A DNA stretch of 46,036 nt, taken from NCBI GenBank assembly GCA_026260175.1, contig JAKCWW010001794.1:1-46036 (forward strand), read 5' to 3'. The stretch is from Reticulitermes lucifugus (lineage: Eukaryota; Arthropoda; Insecta; Blattodea; Rhinotermitidae). Position 1 is the stretch's first letter, and every line of letters starts with the position of its first letter. The position numbers were made by a program, and so were the translations under genes. Shown here piece after piece: positions 10,741 through 22,335 of the stretch. Under the pieces are notes generated by a model, which did no database searches, was not told where the DNA came from, and was given only the letters and a program-made list of their open reading frames with translations.

Positions 10741-11349
10741 CTTTACCTCTACTCTGAATTCATCCCCATGTGTCAATTTTGCTTTAATTACATGCGCCTT
10801 ACACCAGTCACGCACACAGTCCTGCAGCAAGTGCCCCCAACCTCCACCACCACTACAGGCGGTGCTCCATTGCATTCACAGCAACCCTTATGAAGACGGA
10901 AGATGAAGAACGACACGGTTATCTCATAGCGCAGAGGGAGGAGGGAGGGCAGAGCGGAAATTTCAAGACCAGCAACCTACGTGACGTCTTCGAAATGCTC
11001 CATTCTAAGCAGAACTTCCCGAACCTAATTCATTCCAAGAACAGAAACTATAAAGTTGGGTGGAATAAAAGGGGTAGTTCATAAGAGGCAGGTTCTAACT
11101 TATAACACCAATAAATAGGTTTTGTTTGCTGTTACATCTACGCCCCATCTTAGCGGAAGACACAATGTGATCGTCTTCCCTGTAAAGGTGTGAGATTTCA
11201 CCACGATTTTGGGCATCTGTAGCAGCAGAATGGAGACTAATATCACAGGAGCTTCGTGAAATGACTATTCACTTCGTAAGTTTATGGTGATTAAATCAAA
11301 ACGCGGAAGCAGCCCGGTCATCTGCGACACGTGCGGCAGCCAAGAAATG
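10741..11349. other. unassigned stretch
   Basis: No recognised feature. Small ORFs only. Confidence 0.4.
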
Positions 11350-11490
11350 CACAATGAATTTATGTCGAAAAATCTCAAAGGGAGAAACCACTTGGGACAC
11401 ACAGGCGCAGATGGCAAGACAATATTGCAACATATCCTTTACGAATCGGCTCTGAAGATGTTAATGGCCACTACTGGCTACTTCAAACAC
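11350..11490 (+). pseudogene. LINE-D ORF2 C-terminal fragment
   Basis: A plus-strand frame reads REKPLGTHRRRWQDNI followed by a diverged stretch. This aligns with the GKRPLGRPRRRWEDNI block of LINE-D. The longer ORF called from 11284 to 11544 is in a different frame and is an artefact of this relic. The fragment is truncated at both ends. Confidence 0.65.
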
Positions 11491-11779
11491 TCATTAGCCA
11501 CATTTATATTACGATTCCATCCTCCCTTGAGAACGAAGACCTAAAGTACGTAGGCCTAGGTGTGTAAAGGTCATGGGTCGTTTCTGTAGAGAGTCATATG
11601 TAAATCCTGTGTGCTGAGGGGAACACAGTTTACACAACATGGCGCTCACAGCGTTTTAGCGCCATAATAATAAAACAGCAGACAGTTGAATGGCTTCCAA
11701 AATGCAGTGTATAGGGACTCATTAATAGCAAGTAGAAGCAAAGCTGCACCACTGCTTAAGTAAGAGACCCGCCATGGAT

Positions 11780-11862
11780 ACACAAGGAAGAGTGGAGGTG
11801 TAGCTCCAAGCGTTCTTAATCTCGGTACTAGATAGAGATGAGTAATCAGCCTAACGTCCAGG
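11780..11862 (-). mobile_element. SINE-B 3' fragment, inverted
   Basis: AGTGGAGGTGTAGCTCCA, TTCTTAATCTCGGTACTAG and GATGAGTAATCAGCC match, in inverted order, the 3' half of SINE-B (compare 36258-36320). Confidence 0.5.
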
Positions 11863-12055
11863 ATGCTTCATCCCCACGGATTAATCCTACGGTACACACT
11901 GGACGGCAGGACCCAGATCGGTCTAAGAACGGTGAAGAAAATACTTGTCCCTGTTAGCATATCGAAGGAAGGACGTTCCGGCTGCAGCTTACTCAATATA
12001 CTAACCAAGACTAAGGAAACGAAAAAAAAATGTGATAACGGAAATTCACCCCCAG

Positions 12056-12128
12056 CTAGAGCCGAAATTAATGAATGGCGCTATACCTCCACACCCCCTA
12101 CATGCCTTCATCGCGTGTATAGGGACAA
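12056..12128 (+). mobile_element. SINE-B 3'-terminal fragment
   Basis: AATGGCGCTATACCTCCAC and CATGCCTTCATCGCGTGTA match the last ~70 bases of SINE-B. It is short and isolated. Confidence 0.45.
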
Positions 12129-12387
12129 TTTTATTTGATACATGTTCGCATACACACACATTAAACACTAGGACTAATGCAACAACAGACTTACTTGCTT
12201 AGAGACAGACAGGGCAGCAGCACACTGTAGCAATGAAGCCCACACTTACCTGAAACAGAGGAAACGCCCATTAATAAGGCATTCATGCCTATCTCACGTC
12301 TAAACTGTGATTCACATACCGTCTGGAAACAGCAACACTTACTGCAACGGAAACTTAAAAAACTTTAAGATATCCAAAATAACCATT

Positions 12388-12905
12388 TTTGGCGCTTTCG
12401 CAAAGTTGCAAAAAGCAACTATTAGCTTCGTCATGTCTGTCCGTCCGTCCGCATGGAACAACTCGACTCCCACTAGACGGATTTTCATGAAACTTGACAT
12501 TTGAGTATTTTTCGAAAATCTATCCAGAAAGTTCAAGTTTCATTAAAATCTGACAAGAACAACGGGTACTTTACATGAAGACCTATATACATTTATGGAA
12601 ACATCTCGCAGAATCCTTCTTAGAATGAGAAATGTTTCAGGACAAATTTGCAGAGAAAATCAAAACACATATTTTATGTTCAATAACTTTTTCTCGAAAA
12701 TCGCGCCATTTATGAGATAATGTAAAAAATATGGTATAGCCAGACAGGCTACAGATGACAATATAATACGGCGCATGCGCTTTGCATGATGGATAACTAA
12801 GGCTACAGACACAAACTCAGAATGTGCAATACTTACTGCTTTACCACGGCAACAATGGTTACAGGAAAGCGCCTCGATGTTACGTTTATACGTACATTGC
12901 CTGTA
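12388..12905. mobile_element. ~515 bp non-autonomous transposon (copy 1 of 2)
   Basis: Aligns over its full length with 41268-41776, sharing blocks such as ACGGGTACTTTACATGAAGA, CGGCGCATGCGCTTTGCATG and TACGTACATTGCCTGT. The left end GGCGCTTTCG and the inverted right end GGCGCTTTCC form short terminal inverted repeats; the other copy keeps a longer pair. The antisense ORF at 12660-12941 has a counterpart in the other copy (shared HAKRMRRI), but both have broken frames, so I do not call a gene. Probably a MITE. Confidence 0.7.
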
Positions 12906-13890
12906 GTGTTGGCTAAGCGAACAGAGTGAAGGTGGTTGCATTGACGGAATTTTGTGCTTACAGCGAAGAACTGTGGGGTTCTATAAAAGTCAGCAGCTTC
13001 TTAATCAGAGGCTGTTCTGATTATTACTTACTACGAGAAATGAAAGTGTTTACAGCATCTGGACAAGACGCGTACAGCCAAACGTCGGAACTTCAGGAAC
13101 TTCTTGCTGAGTTGACAGTCGATTCAACTACACAGGTTATTTCGGACTGTCAGAATACATGAATCGAAGTTACAACTGGCCCATTCTGCTTAATGCAGTG
13201 GATTCTGATGTACACCAGACGTAACAACAATAAACTCATTTACGTAAGTATGAGCACACTAGAGAAGAATATAAGAGAAATTCACACAACGAGAAACTAA
13301 ATGACTCCGTGTCCAAGCATTCGTATGGTCATTAACTGAAATACTCGTATATGATAACATATAACAGACGGATAAAATACAAAAACTGAGAACAGGGAAA
13401 GCTCATGTGAGGAAAACCTCTCACACAGCACTTCCAAGGCCGGAACATAGATGGCAGCCCAGTCTACGTTACGCAGCCGCATACAGCTTACGTTTCCGAT
13501 CTCCAGCCCGTACACAGTCTAATTATGTGTCTGACTGTACCTCTCAACAAGTCTTGGCGCTTTATAATTGAGCACGTCTGAGTCCAAGAGCCGGACATAT
13601 CTAGTATTTAGTGGAGCGGAAATGACGATATGACACATACAGTGAGTGGACACAAATCAGATGGCCCCATTTCCGGGCCACTCGTTCACTGCAATGCAAT
13701 GTAGGAAGGGCATGATGGAGAAACAGCAGGAACTACCTAATAATACTGTTTGCTGCTGAATTCCCTGCCGACCTATTGCCTTGAAGGTGCCCGTGCGCTA
13801 TGCGTCCATACTGGAGTCCTGTGTTTGTCCTGCACGTTATTCAGAACTGGAATAGCCGACTCCCAACCAGTCTCATTTATATGGTTTCCA
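12906..13890. other. unassigned stretch
   Basis: No recognised gene or repeat. The 78-codon ORF at 12926-13162 has no family motif. Confidence 0.4.
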
Positions 13891-13925
13891 ATACATACAT
13901 ATATATATATACACATACATACATT
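13891..13925. repeat. TA/CATA microsatellite
   Basis: Alternating ATACATACATATATATATAT and ACACATACATACAT, a simple purine-pyrimidine repeat. Confidence 0.85.
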
Positions 13926-14392
13926 CCATGGAGCCATAAGTCTGTCAAAGTGACAACTAGATGTGCAATAAGTCATAATATACAAATATATAGCTATACA
14001 GACTATAGAATTTTACATTTGAACACTATAAACGTGTTACATACCTCACTATAAACCATCTTTATACATAAAAAATTCATCTACTGAGTAAAAGGCGTAT
14101 CTCGGGGCGTTAAGGTAAAGGTAGAAATGCTAACAGATCGCGGCCCTAAGCGTAAGTAATGCTGTGTCATCCAGGAGGCTGGGCAGGTCTCAAGAGCTGT
14201 TAAAACGGCATAACTGCTCTACGGAGAACTGAACCCAGGTCATAGGGCCAGCTCAAGAACTATCTTATGAATTATTTTACTCTTTCTTCGATAGACGTAA
14301 CAGGAAAATCTTGAAGATGAACTGTTTCTCACACTGAACATTATATGGTTGTCTAACAAACCAAATAACTGCCACACGCTCTTACGTTTACA
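13926..14392. other. unassigned stretch, possible SINE remnant at 14110-14260
   Basis: AAGGTAAAGGTAG near 14114 resembles the inverted tail repeat of SINE-B (compare 39519-39540), and CTGAACCCAGG near 14229 could be an inverted B box. The similarity is too weak to call an element. Confidence 0.3.
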
Positions 14393-14435
14393 GTGTGTGC
14401 GTGCCCGTGCGCGTGCGTGCGTGTGAGAGAGAGAA
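14393..14435. repeat. GT/GC then GA microsatellite
   Basis: GTGTGTGCGTGCCCGTGCGC continuing to GTGTGAGAGAGAGA. A simple alternating repeat. Confidence 0.85.
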
Positions 14436-14806
14436 TAAATTCACGGATTTTCATGAACCATGATACAAGAAGGCACATTACCTTCATACTTCTTTATTGT
14501 CCACCACTTATCACACGAAAAGCGCAATATTTCCTGTCGCTATCTCCCATGATAAAGGCAGGTGTACTGCAAAACTCACCACACACCACTGACTAGTATC
14601 ACGATAAGGGTGGGGCCACTTTAACCATTTGAAGACCAACTTTCACCTAAATGACGTAGTCTAGAGCTGCAGATTGTACCTCACAGAGAACACAGTCCAT
14701 GTCCGTTACAACCACCAATCAGCAAATGCTGTGTAGGGAAATAATCGCTATTTATTGTAAGAATCGTATGGAACAGACGCCCTACGTAAATTTGTATTGT
14801 GTGTAC
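14436..14806. other. unassigned stretch upstream of a LINE tail
   Basis: May include the 3' UTR of the element ending at 14892, but no coding similarity is readable. Confidence 0.35.
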
Positions 14807-14849
14807 TAGTGTAAGGACTACTGCCACCGGGCGAAACCCAATTGCAGTA

Positions 14850-14887
<38 letters not shown>

Positions 14888-14892
14888 TAATA
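14807..14892 (+). mobile_element. non-LTR retrotransposon 3' end with (TAA)n tail, second copy
   Basis: TAGTGTAAGGACTACTGCCA followed by CCGGGCGAAACCCAATTGCA and about 13 TAA/ATA units. It is nearly identical to 1-60 except for one base change and a one-base A deletion. The longer tail and low divergence suggest a relatively recent copy. Confidence 0.7.
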
Positions 14893-15756
14893 CTTTTGTG
14901 TGGGAAAAATGTAGTGTCTTAACGTTACATCAGGTGGTACATATAGTCTACTTAAGAAGAATGGGCTTGAAAGGGTTAATGCACTTACATATTTTAATGT
15001 AATGGTGACGAAACCAGTAACTGTTTAGAGTAACTAAATGCAGCGTTCCGGTTGCTGCGTTAATGACACACCCTGCATCTATGAACCGTGTCGGCGAGAT
15101 ATTGGGCTGGAACGAGCTGTTACACAGTAAGGAAGGGACGCCATTTTGTATGTCATATGTGTCAGTGAGTCATCGACCTCCGCATCCCGTGAATTAACGG
15201 TCAATGTGGAGCTGAAGACACGCAATGAAGACAATTCGGCCAAAAAGCGTGTAAACTTGCCTCTGACACCCCTGGGGAACGCTCCTTAAATATTCCAACA
15301 GAGTAGAAAGTTTATTGAAAGCGCCCCCCCAACTTTTGTTCTCGTGACGTCGAGACGCCTGGCTCTAGTTATGGAAGAGTAAGCCTGCCCTTACCGCTCA
15401 GAAATATGGCGTCAACCAGCGGCACTGCGAAACTCATTCCTACAATGCTGGCGCTTTTCTGAGAGTGACAAACGCAATTCAAATACAGACCCACGCGTTA
15501 ACACGCCATGTTATCACACCTGACATCGAAAGATCTTTACTAAGATGGACACGAACGAACGTACAGGACTCTGATTATGTACAGACGCTGTATCAACTGA
15601 CACGTTACTTAGCGTTGAATGACATCGCGTTGTGTCACTACTTGAATGGATTGAGAAAACGGCCACGGCCTGTTTGAAAGTGTCAACCACTACATCGTAG
15701 CGGGCAAAGATGGGATATACGGTTATTTTTCACGTGTTTTGAACAGAAATATATCC
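14893..15756. other. unassigned stretch
   Basis: No recognised feature. The small ORF at 15465-15677 has no motif. Confidence 0.4.
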
Positions 15757-15835
15757 AATCGTCACGTCGGGGATCGAATCCTGACCGTACAGTTCTTAAC
15801 GACCAAGCACTTTACAATAACCGATTCCAAAACCA
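15757..15835 (-). mobile_element. tRNA-like SINE head, inverted, diverged
   Basis: On the minus strand an A-box-like segment (GTGCTTGGTCGTTAAGA) is followed by GGATTCGATCCCCGAC, a good B box flanked by complementary GTCGGGG-like bases. This looks like a tRNA-derived promoter head. No continuous cloverleaf or known anticodon is convincing, so it is not called as a tRNA gene. Confidence 0.4.
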
Positions 15836-18800
15836 TTGTTTTAGAAACTACATTTAGCTTGTGAGCACAAAAAAAGGGTTCTCCCATTCGCGGTTCTTCC
15901 CTACACTCTGGCTACGTAACAAAACATATGAACTTGGCACTGGGAAGGCGCAACGTGTGAGAGGGGATGCGACTACTGCCTCCAGACCGCATCAGTCAGT
16001 GAGGCCTCTTTTATCTTGCTAACATAAAACTACCGTTTTATAGCCGAACTCAGTTCACTAACAGTATCTAGTCGCATTTTAACAGCTTCACTTGGATCGT
16101 TTCACTTTGTAGTTTGCGCGTTTGTCAAACTACACGAGCGAGGCAACTTCCAACACTGTTCGCTACACGAGCGACGTGAATCCCCACCCTGCACATTACA
16201 TAACTGAAGCGGACCCTGAGCGACAGCGAAGTAATTCCAGTCCAGTCTCCTACATGAATGTAACTTCCAGCCTTGTCCAATAAGGGCGAAGTGATTTTCA
16301 CCCGATCTACAGTACGGTAACTTCCAGCCCTGTACAAAACAAACTCAATGCAGCCGTAAAACCTGTCACCACGCACAGTGACAAATTTTCTTAGTTTCGG
16401 AGTAATGCAAGTCATCTTCGGGCCGTTCCAACAACCTCCCACACAGTGGTGCGAGAACCTCAGATCTCAGAACCTTTCATACGGTAACAACTGGACAGTT
16501 CCTCAGGACAGGCCACGACAGCTTGCCTCCAGTGTTCTCAGCGATCAGTTCATTCGGCGTTACACAACGTCTTGCGTCTGAAAAATCGTCTCTACGCACA
16601 TTAGCAAACAATGAAAGTAAAGCACATGTCTTAAACGGGAGGGTGAAATGCTGAGGTTCAGAAAAGGGCCGATAACAAGTTCGTTTCCATGTGAAGTGCA
16701 ATACTGCGTCACAAACCTTCAATACAGTAACACACTAATAGTCACTCTGTGTAATAAATGGATGCAAGTTTAAAATGGAGCCTGAAGTTATTACAGACGT
16801 AACGACTGGAAACGTTGTGATTAGTTAGGTTTTATCTGGGTTATACAAAGAAGACTACCAGTATTTAAAACCAGTGTGGATTTTTAAGACCTCTTTGTAC
16901 GAATTTCATAAGTGAGGGTACACTGGATAAGAATCTCTGAACGCACTTAGACTGCTTAAGCTTAGAATCTGAGCATCTACATTAAGACTATGGCCAAAAA
17001 AAGGGTTATTTTGGCTCAAATCTGTTCAATATAAACATTTAATCTACAGGAATGTCAGACCAAATGTCATTGCTTTGCTCAAAGCGGTTTAATAAACCAA
17101 GAAACGGGCAAATAACGCGGAATCTATGTCTCATTAAGATAGATTTTCGATATGAAATACGAAGAAACGTGACCGATAAAAATACGCAATGTCAGGTCCA
17201 CACGTATTCTGATTCAGTACTTGTACCAGCAACAGAAGAGCAGCACGACCAAAGCTGTACATAAAATCACAAACAAGTGACTTAAAACGTATGTGTAGTT
17301 GCTCCAAACTGGCGAGCATTTCCAATAAACCGACCTGACAGTTCTGCAGACGCATGTTCCTAGGTGGCGGCAAGGCGGAATACGATTCAGACCTCGGATG
17401 CACCAAATAATGTGTTGTTACGAAAGCACGCTTGTAAGTGCGTACGTGTCTGTGTATTCTATGTATGAAGGCACACATGCCTTCATCATTTTCATTTAGT
17501 TTTAGCGAGATTTATGTCAGTACGTCAAGAGCTTATTTTTCAGGTCATTCGTAGAGTTTGAAATTTACTGCCAGTACAAAATGTATGCATATGGATATGT
17601 GCACGCACTACGTGCAGTAGCATATTTGCTAAAAGATTGGCAAAATTCAGAAACTCGTAATAAATAAATACAGTTACGTACAACAAATAACATTCGCATA
17701 CATTAAGAATGAAATTGCCATAATTAGATAGAACAGCACGACACAAGTCAGTATTAACGTCACAAAATATCGAGGTTGCAACAGTTTAACAGGAGATGAG
17801 GAAACATGCCTGAACTGCTACTAGGCCTGTACCACTCTGTGAAATATTCTTATATGTGTCAGAACATGTCTTAGTCCCAGATGCGAGGCACGCAGATTAA
17901 CAAACGCTACTACTCGTATCAGCTCAGGTCAACGTATCTGACAACAAGGTACTCTGTACCTAGACCAGTACAAATTACTGCTACACTTTTCAACCTTCCC
18001 CTTATACCAAATACAGACCGGCATTGCTCCAACCCCCTGATTATCCACTAATCACATCTCCGCATTTTTAGTTGCAATTTTGGGGGTGCTATGCTCCCCT
18101 TCTATCGCATTCCCTTTTCCCTTTTTTTTTTCGCCATTCTTCTACAGAATGAAGATTAGCGCTCAGAGATTGCCCCTATTGAGAACCTATTTCGTCCCAC
18201 CCCTCTTCTCATTCGAATTGTCTTTTCATCTGTAATTTTCCTCCCTTCCATTACTTTTCACCCTACATTCATTTCTCCTTTCAGAAGCCGAATCTATTCA
18301 AAACTATCGGCATTCCGCTATAACACAAATATTCAGAACCCTATGCACTTGCTTGCCAACAGGAAAGAAGAGAAATTTTAATTAAATTCCCTGTGAATTA
18401 TACATGTCGTATTTTGTCACAATTTGCAACCAATGATCTGGCCAGATGGCCCAGAGGGAAAAATGTTGGTCTGGGTACAGTTCTAAAGCGCAACATAGCA
18501 ACCGAATCAAACAAAAAATAAATACCGTCATATAACATATTGTAGCTGTTAATAACATCCCAGTTTTGTGGTAAATACTTATTTTGCTGAGCAATAAATC
18601 ATGTTTCACTATCTGATAAAATCACATTTAATCTTCTAAAAAAGCAGAGGTCCTAGTAAGGCAATCCGGAAAAAATTTAAAATGGTATCATAATCTTGCA
18701 CACACAGCTTATACACCAAACGTGAAAAGAAGATTTACAGGCAGATGGCGCCCCATTCTATATAGGCTTTTGTGTACAAGGAACGCATAAACCTGACAGG

Positions 18801-19251
18801 AAGCCAGGAAATGTATCCCCATACATAAGACTGAACAAGAGGAAACAACAAGAAATGAAATCTGGTTAAAGTATGTCCACATTCAAATGGCATTACGATT
18901 CGTTACGGGGCAGAAACGCACCTCGTTAGGGGGACGCCAGGAATTTATTTCTGCGAAAGGAGCGAGGACACACAATGATCCCTGAAACGAAAGCCTTTAA
19001 TTGAATTCCTTGTGATAGATAACGCCCTGCTCCACACCCTTACATTAACCGAAGCCTTACACTGGTTCCACGCAGTGCTTTGCCCTCGTAATACCAACCC
19101 ACGCCATCTTAAAACTCCATGAAATACTGTCCAACTTACTGCCATGTTCATCGCCTTACAAACACATCCTACTTAATACAGTATGAGCCTTAACCTCCAT
19201 AAACATTCCCACCAAACCTTGCAGAGTAAAACAAAGAGGATCCTCCTTGAC
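15836..19251. other. long unassigned stretch
   Basis: 3.4 kb without a repeat family seen elsewhere in this window. ORFs reach 114 codons (17134-17478 minus) and 105 codons (16125-16442 minus), with no recognisable domain. A pyrimidine-rich patch with a T run lies near 18107-18132. Confidence 0.4.
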
Positions 19252-19263
19252 AAGCTGACAGTT

Positions 19264-19499
19264 AACTCCGGCCTTCTGGGATACGATGCTGCGTCTCTGG
19301 GTGACTACCGACGTTTCGAAGGACATTTTCGCCTTCATCTTCAAGGGTTCAAGTCTAATTCTTCACGGACCTTGAACACTTGAAGACCAAGGCGATACGG
19401 TCCTTCGAAACGGCGGAAACCACTTACCCAGTGACGCAGCGCCATATCCCAGAAAGCCTGAGTGCTCGACCACACTAATGCGAAAACCTCAAACTTCGC
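19264..19499. mobile_element. divergent foldback element with hammerhead-like cores in both arms, 12 bp target duplication
   Basis: AAGCTGACAGTT occurs at 19252-19263 and 19500-19511, a perfect 12 bp direct repeat enclosing 236 bp. Arms at about 19269-19352 and 19371-19462 are inverted repeats (CTTCTGGGATA, GCTGCGTC, ACCGACGTTTCGAAGGAC). Both arms keep the core in opposite orientations: minus strand at 19307-19345, plus strand at 19379-19416. The hairpin stem is GAAGG/CCTTC instead of the GGGAC/GTCCC of the other copies, with identical 5-9-5 spacing. The right end carries about 40 extra bases not matched by the left end. Confidence 0.85.
19307..19345 (-). ncRNA. hammerhead-like core, GAAGG/CCTTC variant
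   Basis: On the minus strand: CTTGAAGAT, stem GAAGG, 9-base loop, stem CCTTC, then GAAACGTCGGT. All five stem pairs form, although four of the five differ in sequence from the GGGAC/GTCCC copies. It matches hammerhead CUGANGA - stem II - GAAAC except for U in place of C3 (or an extra U) and one extra base before stem II. Catalytic activity is unknown. Confidence 0.5.
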
Positions 19500-19511
19500 A
19501 AGCTGACAGTT

Positions 19512-20667
19512 GCTCAGATAATCAAAAGTTCCCATACCCTTTAAGGAATGCGTACAGTTACTATCGCGTAACTGGGCCAGCTGAATCCAGTCTACAGTTC
19601 CGTGTGTTTTTTTATGACCAGTTTTAATAGTATCCACCCACCAGTGCCTTAGTTTCTTCTCACTTCAGCTCTTTATACACGTGTTTACAGAACATTAGTA
19701 TCAATAGAGTCTACGATGCAGTAATAACTGCAGAAACAGGCCTAGGGTGGAAGTAGGGATGAGCTCTTCACCACGTTGCCACAGCATCAGACAGAAGCGT
19801 GAAATCCAAAAAGATCTTCAAATACAAGGACCTTATAATAGTACAAGGCGTGGCAAAACCTACTCGCCAAATTTAATAAAATACCTTGAAAATACAGAAA
19901 GCCACAACGACCTGAAACCACTTACACAACACGAGGAAGCACATCAAGTTTATCTGCACGTGCTAACATTATTTCCCCCGGATACCCTGCAGATATTCCA
20001 CCGATGATCTGCATTGTTTTCATATTCGCCGTAGTATCTCAGACTACCTTGTTTTCGCCGTCTCTGTGATGCGGTGCCGCAGTACACACCGGAGGAAGGA
20101 ACATCACATCCTTCACGCATTCCTACAGAATAAAACTAAAGACGTCAACTGGAAAACGCGGGTGACATGCAGTAAGTCCCGCACGTGCAGTCCACTTGCC
20201 AGGAAGCACTGCGTCGAAATAGGCACGAACCTTGTTGAACCGTCTTGTTGAAGCATCTTGGTACCGTCACTGTCATCCTGTGACTGTGGCATGAGGTTAA
20301 TTCAGCAGCATGACAGAGGCGGTAAATATGAGACGGACCCAGACACGTCGCGGTGGATATGGGATGTCGCTGGGGAAATCTGAAGTGTTTTTTCAGCTTA
20401 TGTAAGCGATTTCATATCACTGGGACTTTGTGCATTTTAAGTAAAGTTTGCGTAAGCGAAACGCATGAGCAGGACACATACAAAAGAGATGCCAGCAAGA
20501 ACTGAAGTGGAAGCATATCACAAAGATATAACAACTCAACCAACAACTACAATTTTCACCTTTTATTTGTTTTAATCAGTGTATATGCACAATTGTAAAG
20601 AATTCATGTTCTACTATGTAAACAATTATACCAGTTGGTGTAAATAGTGTGTGATTTGAGATAATGA
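19512..20667. other. unassigned stretch
   Basis: No recognised repeat. ORFs at 19747-20007 and 20066-20251 (plus) have no motif. Confidence 0.4.
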
Positions 20668-20712
20668 GTCCCTGAAGATGAACCCAAATTAAGGGTTCCA
20701 AACATGTAGGAC
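20668..20712 (+). ncRNA. hammerhead-like motif with three pairable stems
   Basis: GTCC (20668-20671), CTGAAGA (20672-20678), T, stem GAACC, 9-base loop, stem GGTTC (20694-20698), CAA, AC-AT-GT (a 2 bp stem III), A (20708), GGAC (20709-20712). GTCC/GGAC form a 4 bp stem I, GAACC/GGTTC a perfect 5 bp stem II (6 with C20685-G20693), and AC/GT the minimal stem III. H17 would be A. Deviations from the hammerhead consensus are C in place of G12 and one extra base before stem II. No inverted-repeat element surrounds it, so it is a different lineage from the foldback copies. The G12 change would probably abolish cleavage. Confidence 0.5.
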
Positions 20713-21989
20713 AGTGAAATTACACAATTAATGTGATTAAATTGTACATTTGTCGGACTACGTATATAGATATAACAACTTCTGGATGCCAGCCCCAGTA
20801 AGACTATACGTCCTGTAAAAGAAGCACGGACGATTAGTACTCTGGGAGCGACTTATTTGCTATGAAACGCAATGGTATTGCATTAAAAAATTCACTAGAA
20901 AACTTTATGAAGCGAAACTGTTACTCCGTGCTGTCAAGGGACTCTCTAATGAAAATATTATTTAATTAACAGTCAAAAATCATATCAAAGCAAAAAAAGC
21001 AGGAGACTTCTGTTACAAGGTACAGCATGACCAAGGCATCTCTTGAAACAAAACTGGAGAACACACAGCCATAATACAGGCGTGACGGTCCTCGGGAACA
21101 ACTGCCAGTGTTGCGGGAATCCCCGCCTTTCTGTATATTCCACCTACAGATGGCCAGCCATTTTCTTGGTTATTTATTCATCACCACGCATTTCCGATCT
21201 GTTACACATAACGCACGGACGAACAGTCATCTCATTTCCACCCACACATTACGATTCAGGTCACGCCATGCTGAAGTGTACATACAGAACACACGGTCAG
21301 TACTTAATGTGCATCCGTAACAAATGAGGCGTAAGTAGCCTACCGCCGTGGCAGCCCACATCAGCTCGTAAACTTCGTCTACAACGCATCTGATGGAAGG
21401 TCACATTCCCAGCAACATGACGAAACATGGGACCTGTGTGCTGAAGGAAATCTGCTTCACAATTTAATACCAACCTTCACGAAATAAATAGCATTTACTT
21501 GTATATACGTATCCGTAAGTGCTGTTGTCAGACACTGTCTTAGGATTCAGAAGCATAATATTACATCTGCTTCAATCATGAATAAAATATAAAATAACAC
21601 AGCATGTCTTACTTTTGTTAACTTGTCATGAACACGGCACCCACTCCTGTGGCAGTAACATGGCCGCCTCGGCCAGCTGTTCTGCTGGTATCTCGCGCGA
21701 ATTTTGAAAGCATATCACTTCTGTGGCACAAAGTGTTCCTGCTGAGGCATCACTCCAAGATGATTCAAGCTCCCAGTGGTGTACGAATACCAGAAGTACG
21801 TTAAAATAGACTACAGTAACTTTCTAAAGACAAAATGGCGGTCAACGTGACTATCTCATCCCAGGCGAATAACACATACTGAAATTTTTGGAAACAGGTG
21901 CTAAGGTGAATATTGGGACCCAGGGTAAAGTAACAGAGGGCAGGGGAAACTGCAAAATGAGGAGGCAGATATTTGTACTTTTCACCAAA
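20713..21989. other. unassigned stretch
   Basis: No recognised feature. Two overlapping plus-strand ORFs near 21043-21327 are in different frames and have no motif. Confidence 0.4.
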
Positions 21990-22335
21990 TACATATTATT
22001 AAGACACTCAAATAAAAGAAGGTCAAGTCGGAGAAAATATAGCACAAATGTGGGAGACGCGAATTGCGTTCAAAATGTTGTCGGGAAACCTGAAGACAAG
22101 CGACTAGTTGGGAAACTTATACGTATAGGCGAACGTGTAGATAATATTAAAGTGGATCTTACAGAAACAGAGTAAGGGCGTGCATCTGGGTCAAGGTAGA
22201 GTATAGCGGCGGTCGCTTGTAAACACGGCAATGAACATTTTGGTTATATAAAATGCGGGAAATTTCTGGACCAGCCAAGCAACTATCAGTTTCTCAAGAA
22301 CAACTCAGCTCGGTGGAGTCAAAGGAACATGGTAA
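21990..22335 (+). pseudogene. LINE-D ORF2 C-terminus and 3' UTR, frame broken
   Basis: The plus-strand frame 21888-22175 contains VVGKPEDKRLVGK and VDNIKVDLTETE, which align with the GKPEGKRPLG and EDNIKMDL blocks of LINE-D. After a stop, the nucleotide sequence continues as a diverged tail (AACACGGCAATGAAC, then AAATGCGGGAAATTTCTGGA), which is the normal C-terminal end and 3' UTR of the family. The first part of the ORF is upstream sequence outside the element. The polymerase domain is absent. Confidence 0.75.

Noticed and set aside
11284..11544. 86-codon ORF as a gene (contains CDTC-like residues)
   Set aside because: The nucleotide sequence is a LINE-D relic read in the wrong frame.
12660..12941. 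Antisense ORF shared with 41571-41813 as a conserved protein
   Set aside because: The similarity follows from the DNA homology of two transposon copies, and frames are broken between them.
14312..14345. CTTGAAGATGAACTG as a hammerhead-like core
   Set aside because: No pairing partner at the expected distance and no GAAAC box follow.
19264..19499. Claim that the hammerhead-like cores are active ribozymes
   Set aside because: Every copy has one extra base before stem II, several have changes at C3 or G12, and stem I is short, so activity cannot be inferred from sequence alone.
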